64,000 nucleotides of DNA from Pleodorina starrii (GCA_030267565.1 BRXU01000050.1:186001-250000), one strand, 5' to 3'; positions 1-12,570 are shown, counted from the stretch's first letter. Notes: a model not told the origin generated them from the letters alone. Translations and numbers: made by a program.

Positions 1-3000
1 CACGCTGGACGGCGAGGGCTACGGGGAGGGCAATCTGGGGCTGAGGGGCATGGGGCTGTTCTTCCGCTCCCACGAGTGCAATGCGCTGTGCTGCAGGCTG
101 GGGCTAAAACCGTTCGACAGGTGGGAGGGGGGGGGACGTGGAGGGGGGGGGCGGGGGGAAGGGGAGGGGGAGGGAAAGGGGTAGGGGCGGGGGAGGGGAA
201 GGGGAGGGGAAGGGGCGGGGGAAGGGGAGGGGGCCGGGGGAAGGGGAGGGGGGGCGGGGGGAAGGGGAAGGGGAGGGGTAGGGAAAGGGGATTGGACCGG
301 ATGAGCGGGAAGGTGGGAGGAGGGGGGAGATGTGTGTGTGTGTGTGTTTGTGTGTAAGCAGCACATACGGCGCATCGCACCCCACCCGCCCACCCCACCC
401 CACCTCCACCCTCCACCCACCCACCCACCCACCCACCTACCCACCCACCCAATCAGGTGCGACGCGGACGTGCGCAGTCAGGGCTACAGCTCCTCCGCCT
501 CCTCCGCCTCCGCCTCCGCCACACGGGGGGGAGCGGGAGAGGGGGGCAGGACCGCTGCGAGGACACTGGCTCGGACCACAAGCTACAAGGTGGGGCGGGG
601 GGATGGGGGGTGGGGGTGTGTTGTGTGATGTGTGTGTGTGTGTTATGTGGGGGAGCCGGGGGGGATATGCGCAGTTGAGGCGGCGGGCAAGGCGGGGGGG
701 ATCGGAGAGCGGAGCTCAAAGCCCTGGCGTGTTTACGGTACTCAAAGCCCTGCTCAATGAGACCTGCGAGCGCCGACGCGGCTCCTGTACCCCTGCCCCA
801 TGCTCCCCTGCTTCCCTGCTCCCCTGCTCCCTGCCCCCCCGGCCTCTGGGTTCGTGCTGTGTGTATTGGTGGTGGTCAGCTCCGTATGTCTGAGCGGCGG
901 CGGCGTGCAGCTGTTGCGGGTCAGGCGGCCTCCTCATGTGCGGAGGAGGTACTGCTGGGGGCCCTGAGGGAGGTGCCCAGTGAGTGGGGGGGGGAGGGAG
1001 GGAGCCGGGGGGGAGGGGAGGGGAGGGGCCTGGCCTGGCCTGTAGGGGGGAGTGGCCTGGCCCGGGGGAGGGGAGGGGCTTGGCCTATATGGGGGAAGGG
1101 GAGGGGGGGAAGAAGGGGTGAGAGGGAGGGAGGGAGAGCAGAGAGCAGAGAGGGGCAAAGGGGGGAAGAGGCGCGCAGACAGCCCCGGACGGAGGGGGGG
1201 AGCGTCTGGCATGTGGTCGTCGTATGGGGGTAAACCCAGGAGTGTGTGTGTATGTGTGTGTGTGGGGGGGGGGGGGTTGGGGGTCGTTCGCCCCGCTCCA
1301 CCCTTTCCAGTCCTCGCCCCTCTCATATTTGCCCCTCCCTCCCTCCTTCCCTCCCGCTGCACAGAGGAGAACCCGGAGGCGCTCGTCCACCTGGAGATCG
1401 CCAAACTGTACGGCGAGGTCGTACTGCTGCCCGAGCTGAAACCCAACGAGGACCCCGAGGTGCGTGTGTGGGGGTTGGGGTTTTGGGCGGGGTGAGTCCC
1501 GAGGTGGGACAGCGGGAGGGAGGTGAGGATGGCGTGTTGCCCGGCTCGGTGGTGGTGGTGGTTCTCCCCCCCCAATCCCTCCACCCCTCCAAACCCAACC
1601 CTCCACCCCTCCAAACCGGGTCCGTTTGCTAACGCCGTCTCCGTCTCCGCTGCGGTATCTTCTTTTCACCCCCACCCCTCCCCTCCCCCCTTCTCCCCCC
1701 CCCCCCACAGGACGCCCTCAGCGGTGGTTTGTTCCACCTCAACACCGCCGCCCAGGGGGGCTCCCTGTTGGGCCTTATGGTGCTGGCCCGGGCGCACTGC
1801 GGCTTGGAGCCCTCCAGCCCCCAATTCGCACACCTCATCAAGGTGGGGTGGGGGGCGGTGTGTTTTGGTGGGGGGCGGTGTGGGGGGGGCGGTGTGTGTT
1901 GGGGGGGAGGGCAGGTGGTTGGTGGTTGCGGGGGGTTACATAGTGGGGCTGTGATGGCAGTGGGGGCGGACGTGGAAGCGGTGGGGGGCTGGAGGGGGGC
2001 GGTATCGGCGGATAGTCGGGAAGGGGGGAGGGGGGTAAATGGTGGTGGTTGTGGATGGCGGTGATCGACCGATGGTGGGTGCAGCGGGGTGCAGCGGGGT
2101 GCAGTGGAGGGCCTCTGCAGGTGCCGTCAGGAGGGGGCATGAGGTGGTGGGCTCCGCCTCGGGACCTTTGCTGAGCGCAGGGCCCCGGAGGTCGGAGGGG
2201 GGCAGAGAGAGGGGGCCAGAGGGAGGGGGAGGGGTTGGGGTCGGGTTACCGACACCGCATCTGTCCGCCTCGTTTCGCTCCGCTGCACCTCTCGGGCTCT
2301 CGCTCCGCTGTGTGCGTCCCTTCAGGCCCACCCCTTGTCCCCCTCTGTAACGTATGGGAATGGGTGGGTTACAGTTTGCAGTTCCGGAGGTTCAGCGGCC
2401 GCGGCAGCTTGCTCAACAACGCCCGCACAGTGACTTATTTTTTTATAAAGGAGCGTACCGGTATCACTCCCTGACCCCTTCTCCCCCCCTTCCTCCTCCC
2501 ACCACCACCAGCCAGAGGGAGGGGGAGGGGTTGGGGTCGGGTTACCGACACCGCATCTGTCCGCCTCGTTTCGCTCCGCTGCACCTCTCGGGCTCTCGCT
2601 CCGCTGTGTGCGTCCCTTCAGGCCCACCCCTTGTCCCCCTCTGTAACGTATGGGAATGGGTGGGTTACAGTTTGCAGTTCCGGAGGTTCAGCGGCCGCGG
2701 CAGCTTGCTCAACAACGCCCGCACAGTGACTTATTTTTTTATAAAGGAGCGTACCGGTATCACTCCCTGACCCCTTCTCCCCCCCTTCCTCCTCCCACCA
2801 CCACCATCCCTTCCCCCCTTCCCTTCCCTTCCCTCCCCTTCCCCTTCCTCCCCCCCCCCAGGTGGGCGCTCGTCAGCGGCAGTTCCGCGCCCACGTGTCG
2901 GTGGCCTGGCGCTGCGTGCTGCTGGCGGCGGAGAGGGGGGTGAGGGGGGCGGCGCTGGCGGCGGCGGCAGCCTATGCGGGCGGCAGCGGCGGAGGTCTGT

Positions 3001-5059
3001 TTGCGGATGAGGTGCTGCGGGGGCAGACGGACCCGGAGCAGGTGGGTGGGGGGTTGGGTGGGTGGGGGGGGGTGCGTGGCGACGTGAAAGTGGCACAGTC
3101 GGGTGGGGAAATGGGGGTCGCTGATGAAGGGAAGGAGAAACCCTAAACCCACCCACCCACCCACCCAGTGGATTGCCCTAAACCCCGCCCCCGTGGACTT
3201 CCCTCCCCCCCATCACCATACACATACACATACACACATACATACACGCACAGGCCGCCCGCTGGTACTCGGCCGCACTGGCGCTGCCCGATCTGCTGTC
3301 GGAGGGCGGAGAGGAGGAGGGGGAAGCTGGAGGTGGAGGTGGAGGCGGAGGCGGGGTCATCCACGAACACGAGGAGGAGGGCGAGCAGGAGGAGGGCGAG
3401 GAGGAGGGCAGCAGCAGTGGCAGTGGCAGCAGCAGAACGGAGAGCGATGTGAGGTCGTTTCTGCCGTTTCGGTCTGTACGACACTCGACGTGTCACACAT
3501 CAGGAAAAGGGAGGGAATGGGGAGCTGTCATCTTGTCGCGTAATCGTGTCGTGTCGTGTTGAGTGTTGGGTTTTGTCGTACAGGGATGTTGGATGCACAG
3601 TGTGTTGGGGTCTGGCGTTGGCGTCTCACCCCGGTGCCGTACCTGCCGTACACTGCAGGACGACGCGCCGCAGTTTGATATGTCGGTGATGCGCGACTCG
3701 CCCACCAACGGTAACGGTAACGGTAACGGCAACGGCAACGGCCAGGGCGGGACCCCCAAGCACCACCACCACCACCACCACCACCACGCGGACCACATCT
3801 CGGGTGAGCGAAGGGGGGAAGGGGGAACGGGCGGGGGGGGAGGGGCAGGGGCAGGAGCCGATTGAAGGCGGGAGCCGTCGAGATGGAGGCCGGGGCCGGT
3901 TTGACGGCTGGTTCCGTCGGGAGGTTCCTTTGGGACACAAACACACAGCGAGAGAGGGGAGGTTGGGCCCTGTCCCCAGTCCCTAGACCCCTGCCCCCCC
4001 TTCCCCACACCCTCCCCTACCCCGCCCCCCCTCCTCCCGTCCTCTGCTGTTTGCAAGCTTACCTCGCTGTTCTTTTGCAGACGAGACGGCCTTTTTCTGT
4101 TACTTTTACCGTTCACGGGGCTCCGGCCTGGCCGTGGATAACCCCCCCCCTCGTCCCCTCCCCCCGCCACCCCACCTCCCCCCTGCAGGCCTATCCGATC
4201 TGGACCTGGTGCAGCGAGTGGGCAGTCTGGCGGACAGTGAGGCTCTGCGGGTGCCCAAGTTGGAGGAGCTGAGGCCCTCGAAGGCCTTTCTGGCGCGACT
4301 CAAGAGGGCGGTGGAGGAGGAGGCGGGGGCGCTGCCGGGAGCGGCGGCGGCCAAGTGGGTCGGCGGCGGGATGGGGTGGGGTGGGGGTGGAGTGGGGTCG
4401 GGGTCGGGACCGGGTGGGGGTCGGGATCAGGGACAGGTCAGGGGGAGGAGGGGGGAAGGGGGGATGATGGGGTCCGGCGGCCAAGTGGGTCGGCGGCCAA
4501 GTGGGTCGGCATGTGGGGGGAGAGGGGAAGGGAGGGAGGGGGCTGGGGAGGAAGGGAGGGAGGGTGGGGTAGGAGGGAGGGAGGGTGGGGACGTTGGCAG
4601 CTGCCTCGTCCTTTCGCTAGTGTGCGCGGTCCCTTCGCGGGCGGCCAAGAAACCGTTGCCTGCCGTACCCGAGCACCGCACCCAAGTACGGCACCGACAG
4701 GAAACGACCGCCACCAACGCCCTTGCCGACGCCTACGACGCCGGCCCTCCGGCCGCCCGACCCTCTTTGCCATCAATCCGCCCCCACCCCTTCCCCCCCC
4801 CAAATCGCACCGCACCGCACGGGGCACGGCACGCAGGTACGAGATCCTGTTCCAGTACGGCAGTGTACTGCTGGCGGGCGGTCCGGGGCTGCCGCCGCAG
4901 CCGGGTCGCGCTGCGGAGCTTTTGGAGGCGGCTGCGGAGGAGGCGGGGGCGGCTGGGAAGGGCAAGTTGGCGCAGAGGTACTACGAGGCGGCGGCGAGGG
5001 CGCAGGCGGCTTGCGAGGAGGAGGAAGGGGAGGGGGAGGGGGAGGGGCAGGAGGAGTAA
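1..5059 (+). CDS. EEF2K: eEF2 kinase-like alpha-kinase, C-terminal part (5' end outside window)
   Basis: Eukaryotic elongation factor 2 kinases phosphorylate eEF2 and slow translation elongation. Exons by splice consensus and phase: 1-120, 457-589, 925-979, 1365-1459, 1711-1842, 2862-3041, 3254-3448, 3659-3803, 4189-4354, 4837-5059. These give about 480 visible residues ending in TAA. The first exon carries the end of the alpha-kinase domain (GNLGLRGMGLFF, then SHECN and GLKPFDR), which closely matches animal eEF2K. A Ser-rich linker follows, then Sel1-like helical repeats (HLEIAKLYGE; FHLNTAAQGGSLLGLMVLA; ARWYSAALALPD). The last exon (YEILFQYGSVLLAGG, KLAQRYYEAA) matches the eEF2K C-terminus that recruits eEF2. 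Oddities are an Asn-Gly run, nine His in a row and a Glu/Gly-rich insert between Sel1 repeats. The catalytic core lies upstream of the window. Family assignment is strong. The substrate is inferred. Confidence 0.82.
1618..1669 (-). repeat. dispersed motif B, copy in eEF2K-like intron
   Basis: Reverse-strand copy of a roughly 55-bp motif whose core is ATACCGCAGCGGAGACGG, followed by a GACGGCGTTAGC block and an AACGGACCC end. It sits about 40 bp before the exon that begins at 1711. Confidence 0.85.
2215..2806 (+). repeat. 296-bp tandem duplication (two copies)
   Basis: Copies 2215-2510 and 2511-2806 appear identical over their whole length. They lie in the intron between exons 1711-1842 and 2862-3041 of the eEF2-kinase-like gene. 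The unit includes an AT-rich TTATTTTTTTATAAAGGAG stretch that stands out from the GC-rich surroundings. A diverged reverse-strand relative occurs near 18755-18870. Confidence 0.97.
4108..4140 (-). repeat. dispersed motif A, copy in eEF2K-like intron
   Basis: Copy of a roughly 32-bp motif whose core is TATCCACGTATAGGCCGGAG followed by CCCGTGAACGGT. Here the reverse complement lies on the plus strand with a few changes, 48 bp upstream of the exon beginning at 4189. Confidence 0.75.
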
Positions 5060-8051
5060 TAATGTTTAATGTAGCATGGGCCCGAACTCGAACTCGGCTT
5101 GGCTTTTTCGGTTTGGTTTGCTCTCTGGAGTTTTTCTCCCTCTTCTCGGAGCATAGCGGAACACGGCACAGCGGAACACGGCACAGCGGCCCTTTCACAT
5201 TTGAAAGCGATGAAAGGGGGAAAGAATAAATATACACACCCGGGGGGGGGGGGGCAAAGGCAGGGAGTACATGATGGATAACATGAATGGACCGTTTTGG
5301 GAATAAAGGGAGCGGCGCTACAGAGAACTGGGGGATCCTCGCCTCGTCCCGCTTCGCCTCGTCTGTTGTTGTTATTACGGTATGCTGCGCCGTCGCGGAC
5401 GCGGGGGGTTATATATTACCTATAGGAGGGAAGGATAAGAAGGAAGGAAGGAAGGAAGGCGGCGGAGTGAAGGAGACAAGGAATGAGGGGCAGTGGGTGG
5501 AGAACCTTCCAAGGCGCGAACAACGACGGGTCATGGCAGGGTGGCAGGCAGGCGGGCGGGCGGGTGGGGCAGGCAGGCAGGCAGGCAGGCAGGACGCAGA
5601 AGGAGATGAGCCGCTGGTATGCTATGTGGTGGTGGTGGTGGTGGTGGTGCTGGTGGTGGTGGTGGTAGTGACGTATGGGGTTTTATCCCTCGGGTAGGTG
5701 TGATTGGATGGGGTGAGGGATGGGGTTCGCGCGCGTGCCGCTGGCTGCGGACGTTCCTCGGGCAGTCCACGTGTGTGTACGGCATTGTACGGCGCGGCGT
5801 CGTACAGCGGCTTGCCGGAAGTATCTTGGGGGAGGGGTTAATGTCGGGTTGTTTTTTCCCGTGTGCGGCGGCGGGGGGGGGGCGCGTGCGGTGCTCGATG
5901 GTAAGGGCCACCAATAAAGCGAAAGGTAGAGCAAAGATTTATGTATTCGGCTTTACGTTTACGTTTGGGGAGGGGGGCTGGGGGGGCCCCGTGCGGCGTG
6001 CGATATCTAATACGGATTGCGGTGTCCCCTGGGCGGAAAATAGGGAAATAAAGTATTTGCTTACGGCATACGGTAATCTTTATCATAAGGGCTGCGGCCC
6101 GCAGCCGAAGGTTTCCTAGCCTTGCCTCCCCTCGAGGGAAACGTGTTCGCCCTTTTCTGCGGACGTCCCAGTCCCAGTTCCGGCGGGCGGCGGCCCGGTT
6201 GGGTGGGTGGGCGCGATGACGTAATACGGCTGCTGCTGCATTCAGCGGCTGCAGCGGGCGGCGTCTCTGGCGTGCCGCAGTACGGCGTGGGCAGGAGTTG
6301 CCGTACCACTGAAACAACAGTTGTGGTAGGTGTGGTGGTAGGGCAAGTATAATAACGGTGGCGGTGGTGTTGGTGGTGGCGCTTATGGTTGTACGGTAAC
6401 AGTGGTTGTACGGTAACAGTGTGGGGGGTGCAGTGGGCTCCTGGCACTCCCGAAGGGTCGTTGGGAGGGTAGCGCGACGCCATGAGTCGTACCTTGTAAA
6501 ACGTGCGGACGGGCGCCTACCGAAATACGGTTAGCAGTTGCGTCTTGGTTATCGAACAGCCTTTTACAACAGCAGGCGGCCCCCGCCCCCCGACTTGCCC
6601 CCCCGACCGACCGACTAACCTGGCGCATATTTCTGATCCCTAAATCCCATCAAGAGAGAAGAGACCCATCGGCAGAGAAGCTAATGTGGCGCGCCGCGTC
6701 CCTCCTCCTGCACCGCTTCAAGCCCGGACGCAACACGCAAGGCAGGCCGTACTTAGGGTGCCGTATGCGAGGCGGCGGAATCTGGGTTGCCGTACGCGAG
6801 GGCTCCGCAGTCCGGGACTGGCTGCGAACCTTGGGTTCCGATATCCGGCTACCGGTACGAGTACAGCAGCAGTACAGCAGCAGTACCGCAGCAGTAAAGC
6901 AGAACAGGCAGAGCGCGGCATCGGTCAAAGCGTCAAGCCGCAGGTGGTTGGATCGGTTAGATCTGCGGTTAGCTTTTGGCGATTGTGGGTAGTTGCCAAC
7001 TGTCCTGTGTGTCGTAACTCGCAAAGGCTGCATGTGCGGGCTGGGGAGCCATATCGTACGGCAGGCACGGCACGGTGAGGTACGGTTCAGTACGGTAAAC
7101 GGGGGGGGAGGGGGGGTTAGCTCGTAGCTAGACGGGCAGAGGGCCGGGGTCAGGCGGCAAAGCCTGTGCCCGGAACACGGGCGGAAGACGGAAGACGGGC
7201 GTGGTGTGGCGTAGCGGCGGACAGGCATCATCATCAGCATCTGACGGACGCCGGGACAGAAGGTCACCCCGGACAAGGTCGTGGAGAGGGCGGGGGGAGG
7301 GTGGGTGCGGGGGCAGGGAGGTGTCCTTATTTATCCTGGGGCGCACTGGAGCGCCAAAAAAACGGCCCACTACTTGGAGGACGCAGTGGTCCTTTCAGAC
7401 ATGCGTGCAAGGATTGGGCGCTCGTTAGTTCTCTAGCTACAGGCATCGCAGGCTGGAGTTTGGGGGCTGGGGGATCGGGGGGGCGCAGCTCCCAGGGACA
7501 GGCGTTGACTGAAGAGACTTCCCAGAAGCAACTTCCGTCTCTCTTCCGTAGCGTACGTCCGACACCCGGACAACTATCTTCGCATATGTGTACGCCGCGC
7601 GCTGTTAAACAATATACGTGATTTGGTTCGTTCCTGTACTGAGAAAAGGTTGAGCATGTGCGGAACTGCGCTGCACTGAGGACCTGTCAAGCGACAGATA
7701 TTTTCGGGACAACGGTACAAAGTCCTTTCCAGACCCATTTCTAAGACCAAATATCGCATTAAGTAACGAATTTTGTGCACTTTATTATAGGGTGCAAGTT
7801 ACGTTTGGGCGCGTGCTTGGAGCGCACGAATATGCGCGCCGTAAGGCCCATCGGTGGACGGTGGGGAGGTTTTGTCCTGCGGTTGGTCGGTGGCAGCACC
7901 TGCCCGGAGCGAGCGCACGGCCGCAGCATAAAGCTCATACAATTCCATACGTTTTTGTAACCTACATATATAACTTATCATTCGGGCTTAAGAGGCGAAC
8001 AGTTCAGGATCCTACTCTCGCCTCCAAAAGTTCTACTACGCCAGCCCGAAA
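5060..8051. other. intergenic region between eEF2K-like gene and STA2
   Basis: No convincing gene. It holds a 15-bp triplicate near 5154-5190, GGAA repeats (5440-5459), CAGG repeats (5570-5592) and a TGG run (5623-5669). Many GTACGG/CCGTAC words are scattered through 5770-7100. A 17-bp direct repeat lies at about 6387-6420. The last 250 bp are AT-richer and carry the STA2 TATA-like box. Open frames here lack splice, codon or family support. Confidence 0.7.
7966..7973 (+). promoter_or_regulatory. TATA-like box of STA2
   Basis: ATATATAA lies 86 bp upstream of the STA2 start codon, in the most AT-rich part of the 5' flank. Position and composition fit a core promoter. The start site itself cannot be read from sequence. 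Confidence 0.45.
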
Positions 8052-11000
8052 ATGCAGGCGCTTGGTAGCCGCGTCGCCGCGCCTGCGCGCCAGGCCGAGC
8101 AGCGCATGGCCGCTGCATCCACCAGCCGGCCCAGCGTCCGCCCCATCGTTATTAACGCCTCGGCCTTCGGCGTCAAGAAGACCGCCAACCAGTTGCTCCG
8201 TGAGCTCGCGCGCGGTGGTGCGTCGGGCCGCCGCACCGCCCGCTCGGCTGTGACGGGAGCTACTGGAGCGACATGCGCTCTGGACATTGTGTTTGTGGCC
8301 GCGGAGGTGGCGCCATGGAGCAAGACCGGTGGCCTGGGCGATGTGACCGGAGGCCTGCCGATTGAGCTGGTGAAGCGCGGCCACCGGGTCATGACCATCG
8401 CTCCGCGGTACGTGTGTCGAGGTCTCTGCTCATTCTGGGCAGGCTCGGTCGGCTCATGGGGTTATGGCTGGGTTTGGGTACGCACCCGATTCCCGATCGT
8501 AACAGTTGAGTGCTCCTAGGACCCCGCCTAACCGCGCCACACACGGTTGCAGTGTTAATAGTTTGCCAAGGTGAAATTAACGCGCCCATTTTTGCGCGTC
8601 TTGCGGTTCTTGAAGGATGCAAGTGTCGACGTAACGCCATTCTCACCTTGCATAGTTTTCTGCTCTGGAATACTTCAGCAGCTGCTAATTTCTCAGTCAC
8701 ATAATGTCTGGGCCTTGGTTACCAAAATGTTTGCGGTGTGAGTCGCGCTTATTCGAAGCCCCGGGTCCTGGCATGAAAGCAAATATTCGCGCTCCCATTC
8801 CACGGTCCCTCATCTTCCGCACGCAACAGTTACGACCAGTACGCGGACGCCTGGGATACCTCCGTCGTCGTTGACGTGATGGGCGAGAAGGTCCGCTTCT
8901 TCCACTCCATCAAGCAGGGCGTGCACCGCGTGTGGGTGGACCACCCCTGGTTCCTGGCCAAGGTGTGGGGCAAGACTGGCTCCAAGCTGTACGGCCCCCG
9001 CTCCGGAGCCGACTACCTGGACAACCACAAGCGCTTCAGCCTCTTCTGCCGGGCCGCCATCGAGGCGGTTCGCGCGCTGCCGTTCGGCCCCGGCGAGGAC
9101 TGCGTGTTCGTGGCCAACGACTGGCACTCGGCGCTGGTGCCGCTGATGCTCAAGGTGGGTACTACTTGCCCCCCCTTTTCACTCCCTCCCACCTCACCGC
9201 CACCGTTCACGGGCTCCGGCCTACACGTGGATAACCCCAACACACACACGCACTGTGCAACAGTCCGATGGTGTGTGCTGCCACACACCCAGCCTGGTGT
9301 CCTGAGGTCGCCAGTGCGCCTCCGCACCGTATCACGAAGCTGAGGTTGTTCGGTTTGACATTCACGCAAGACCGCTTAGCGCATTAGTGGCTGTCTGCCC
9401 AAAATGAGGGGCGCCAGGGGCGTTCTCTCCGTGAAGATCAAATCAAATCAGATCAGATCAGGTCAGATCAGATGCACCCGCTCTGAGGAAGGATTCCCGC
9501 CGCGTGTCCGGGCTCTCGGTCTGTAGTATGACCCACATCTAAAGCCGACCCAACCCAACCCCGACCCAACCCAACTAAACCCCGCAGGAGGTGTACCAGC
9601 CCAAGGGCGAGTTCACCAAGGCCAAGTCCGTGCTGGCCATCCACAACATTGCCTTCCAGGTGTGTGTGTAAACGTCACAATGTGTACGGCATGTCTCTCA
9701 GGGGTTCGCCAACGGAGGACTGCCGAGCAGAAGACAGACGGGGGCCCACACAGAGGGGCCCACAGCCAGTCCTTCCCCGAACACACGCACCGAGGGCAAA
9801 AACGTCCCTGTCGTGGACCCGCGGATCGTTGCTTTGCTTTCCGCAGCCAGCAGGGTTGGCTGGGCGCGGGCGCGGGCGCGTCTCGGTCCCACTGTACGAC
9901 GCTGAAAAACCGGGGGGAACGTCGCACACATCCACACCCACCCACGCTATTCAGTTGGACAAACCCACCGGGCAGCCGCCAGCCGAGCGCCAAACACGCA
10001 CACCCGCGGACAGCCTTTGTTGGGCGACGACGACGACTCGCACGAGTCCCGCGTTCCAACCAGTTTGCATAACGAACGCCTCATCGCAGCACTTCCCCGC
10101 GTGCCGCTGCGACTGACGACGCCGCTCCTGACTCGTGTCTGTGTCTCTCCTCCTCCTCCTGCCTCTCTTGTCTCATCTCCAGGGCCGCATGTGGGAGGAC
10201 ACGTTCAAGGACATGGGGCTGCCCACCTCCGCCTACGACAAGTTCGCCTTCACGGACGGCTACTCCAAGGTGGGGGTGTCCCGTGCTCCCGACCCGTCCC
10301 GTCCCCCTGGGGGTTCCCCGTCCTTCCCCTTCAGAGAAACGGAGAAACCGGTTGGGGATTGAGACGCCGCACCCCCGCAACCTCGCCACCTGGGCGACGG
10401 CGCGGGATCGACGCCGTCCCTCGGGGCGATGTGGACTTATGGTGACTGGGTCGTCGTTGCCGTCTTGGCCCCGTCCTCTCAGCGGCTCCTCTCAACACTC
10501 GCGGCTCCTCTCGCCCTCACAATCCTCTCGGCCACACGCCCTCACGCCCTCGTCATCCCCACCCTCCACCCAAGCGCAGGTGTACACTGAGGCCACCCCC
10601 ATGGAGGAGGACGAGAAGCCGCCCCTGACCGGCAAGACCTACAAGAAGATCAACTGGCTCAAGGCGGGCATCCTCACGGCTGACAAGCTGGTCACCGTGT
10701 CGCCCAACTACGCCACCGAGATCTCCGCGGATGCGGCGGGCGGTGTGGAGCTTGACACCGCCATCCGGTGAGTGTGGGGCGGGGCGGGTGATGAAGGGGT
10801 TGGGAGGGGACAGGGGGCCTTTCATTCCCCGATCGTGGCTTCAACAGTAGGAGGGCGGTGCCCTCACCCTAGAATGGGCCCAGAACGCCCCCACACTGTG
10901 TTACATAACATAACAAGACTTCCCGCCCACCTCAACCCTAACTCAACCCCTCCCTCCCGATGATACCCGCCGCCGTCCCGCAGCTCCCGCGGCGGCATCG

Positions 11001-12570
11001 AGGGCATCGTCAACGGCATGGACATCGAGGAGTGGAACCCCAAGACCGACAAGTTCCTGGCGCTGCCCTACGACCAGAACTCCGTCTACGCCGGCAAGGC
11101 TGCCGCCAAAGAGGCGCTGCAGGCGGAGCTGGGCCTGCCGGTGGACCCCACCGCGCCGCTGTTTGCCTTCATCGGTCGCCTGGAGGAGCAGAAGGGCGTG
11201 GACATCATCCTGGCGGCGCTGCCCAAGCTGCTGGCCACGCCCAAGGTGCAGATCGCCATCCTGGGCACGGGCAAGGCCGCGTATGAGAAGATGGTCAACG
11301 CTATCGGTGCCAAGTACAAGGGCCGTGCCAAGGGCGTGGTCAAGTTCAGCGCGCCGCTGGCGCACATGATGACCGCCGGCGCGGATTTCATGTTGGTTCC
11401 CAGCCGCTTCGAGCCGTGCGGTCTGATCCAGCTGCATGCCATGCACTACGGCACGGTGCCGGTGGTGGCGTCGACGGGCGGCCTGGTGGATACGGTCAAG
11501 GAGGGCGTCACGGGCTTCCACAGTGAGTGCTGCGTGTGCGTGTGTGTGAGCGTGTGTTTGGGAGGGGGAGAGGCTGTGGGGATGTGGGGGAGGGGCGTGG
11601 GGGATGATGTGTTAGTTGATGGGGGGGAGGGGCTGGAGTTCATTTCCCCCGGTGGAGCCCTTCAATTGCAACTACGGTACTAAAGGACAGCCCGGGGCCC
11701 GGGGCGATGTTGGTCCCCCCCCTTGAATGTGGGTCCAAGGTCCACCCTGCATCTGCGGGTGTGTCGTCGTCTTTGTTGGGACCTGCCGCCGCTCTCCCTT
11801 CCTCCTCTGTGCCTCAACTCCGTCATCTCCTCCCGCAGCCCCCACACCGCCTCTGCGCCCTGCCCTGACCATGCCCTGACCATGCCCTGCCCCCACCCCC
11901 CTCCCCCTCGAAAACCAACATCGCAGTGGGCGCGCTGAACCCCGAGAAGCTTGACGAGGCCGACGCCGACGCGATGGCCGCCACCGTCCGCCGTGCCGCC
12001 GAGGTGTTCGCCACCCCCCGCTACGCCGAGATGGTCTACAACTGCATCTCGCAGGACCTGTCCTGGTCGCGCCCCGCGCAGAAGTGGGAGGGCCTGCTGG
12101 AGGAGCTGGTCTTCGGAGCCGGCCCCGGCACCGTCCAGACCGCCAAGAAGCTGGAGGTCAAGGTGCCAGTGCAGGAGAAGATCCCCGGGGACTTCCCGGC
12201 GGTGGCGCGCGCGTCTAACGTGCGGCCTGCGGCCGCGGAGGGTGCTGCCGCGCCAGCGGCGGCGAAGGCGGCGCCTTCGGCGCCGCCGATGGGCGCCTGG
12301 CGCGCCACCACGCCGGCTGGCCCGGTGACCAACGTACCCAAGGTGACGACCTACAAGGCCGTGTCGGCGGCGCCGGCGGTGAAGCCGCTGACGGCGGTGA
12401 AGCCGGCGTCGGGCAACGGCAACGGCGCCGTCGCGCCGGCGGCGGCGAAGCCCGCGGCGGCGGCGAAGGAGTCTGAGAACGGCAATGGCAACGGCGTGGC
12501 GGCACCGACGCCGTCGGTGGTGAAGACGGCGTCGCGCGGCTCGCTGGTGTCGGCGTCCAAGTCGGCGTAA
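8052..12570 (+). CDS. STA2: granule-bound starch synthase I, plastid-targeted
   Basis: Transfers glucose from ADP-glucose to amylose inside plastid starch granules (GT5 family). Exons: 8052-8407, 8830-9154, 9588-9659, 10183-10269, 10580-10767, 10984-11522, 11927-12570. Phase is kept throughout, giving 736 aa. Residues 1-75 are Ala/Arg/Ser-rich and look like a chloroplast transit peptide. The mature domain starts near [15 protein letters not shown]. The ADP-glucose site KTGGLGDV is at about residue 91. The GT-B C-terminal half has [21 protein letters not shown] and the second STGGL loop. The first ATG in frame is used, with a TATA-like box about 80 bp upstream. From about residue 585 a 150-residue Ala/Pro/Lys tail with Asn-Gly repeats follows the catalytic domain. 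A C-terminal extension is known for Chlamydomonas GBSSI and absent from most plant enzymes. Soluble starch synthases are less likely because of this architecture. Confidence 0.93.
9202..9233 (-). repeat. dispersed motif A, copy in STA2 intron
   Basis: Nearly complete copy in the second STA2 intron. The plus strand carries the reverse complement, beginning ACCGTTCACGGGCTCCGG and ending CACGTGGATA. Confidence 0.85.

Noticed and set aside
330..893. 187-codon plus-strand frame in the first eEF2K-like introns
   Set aside because: Mostly GT- and CCCA-repeat translation. Only 457-589 is supported as exon by phase.
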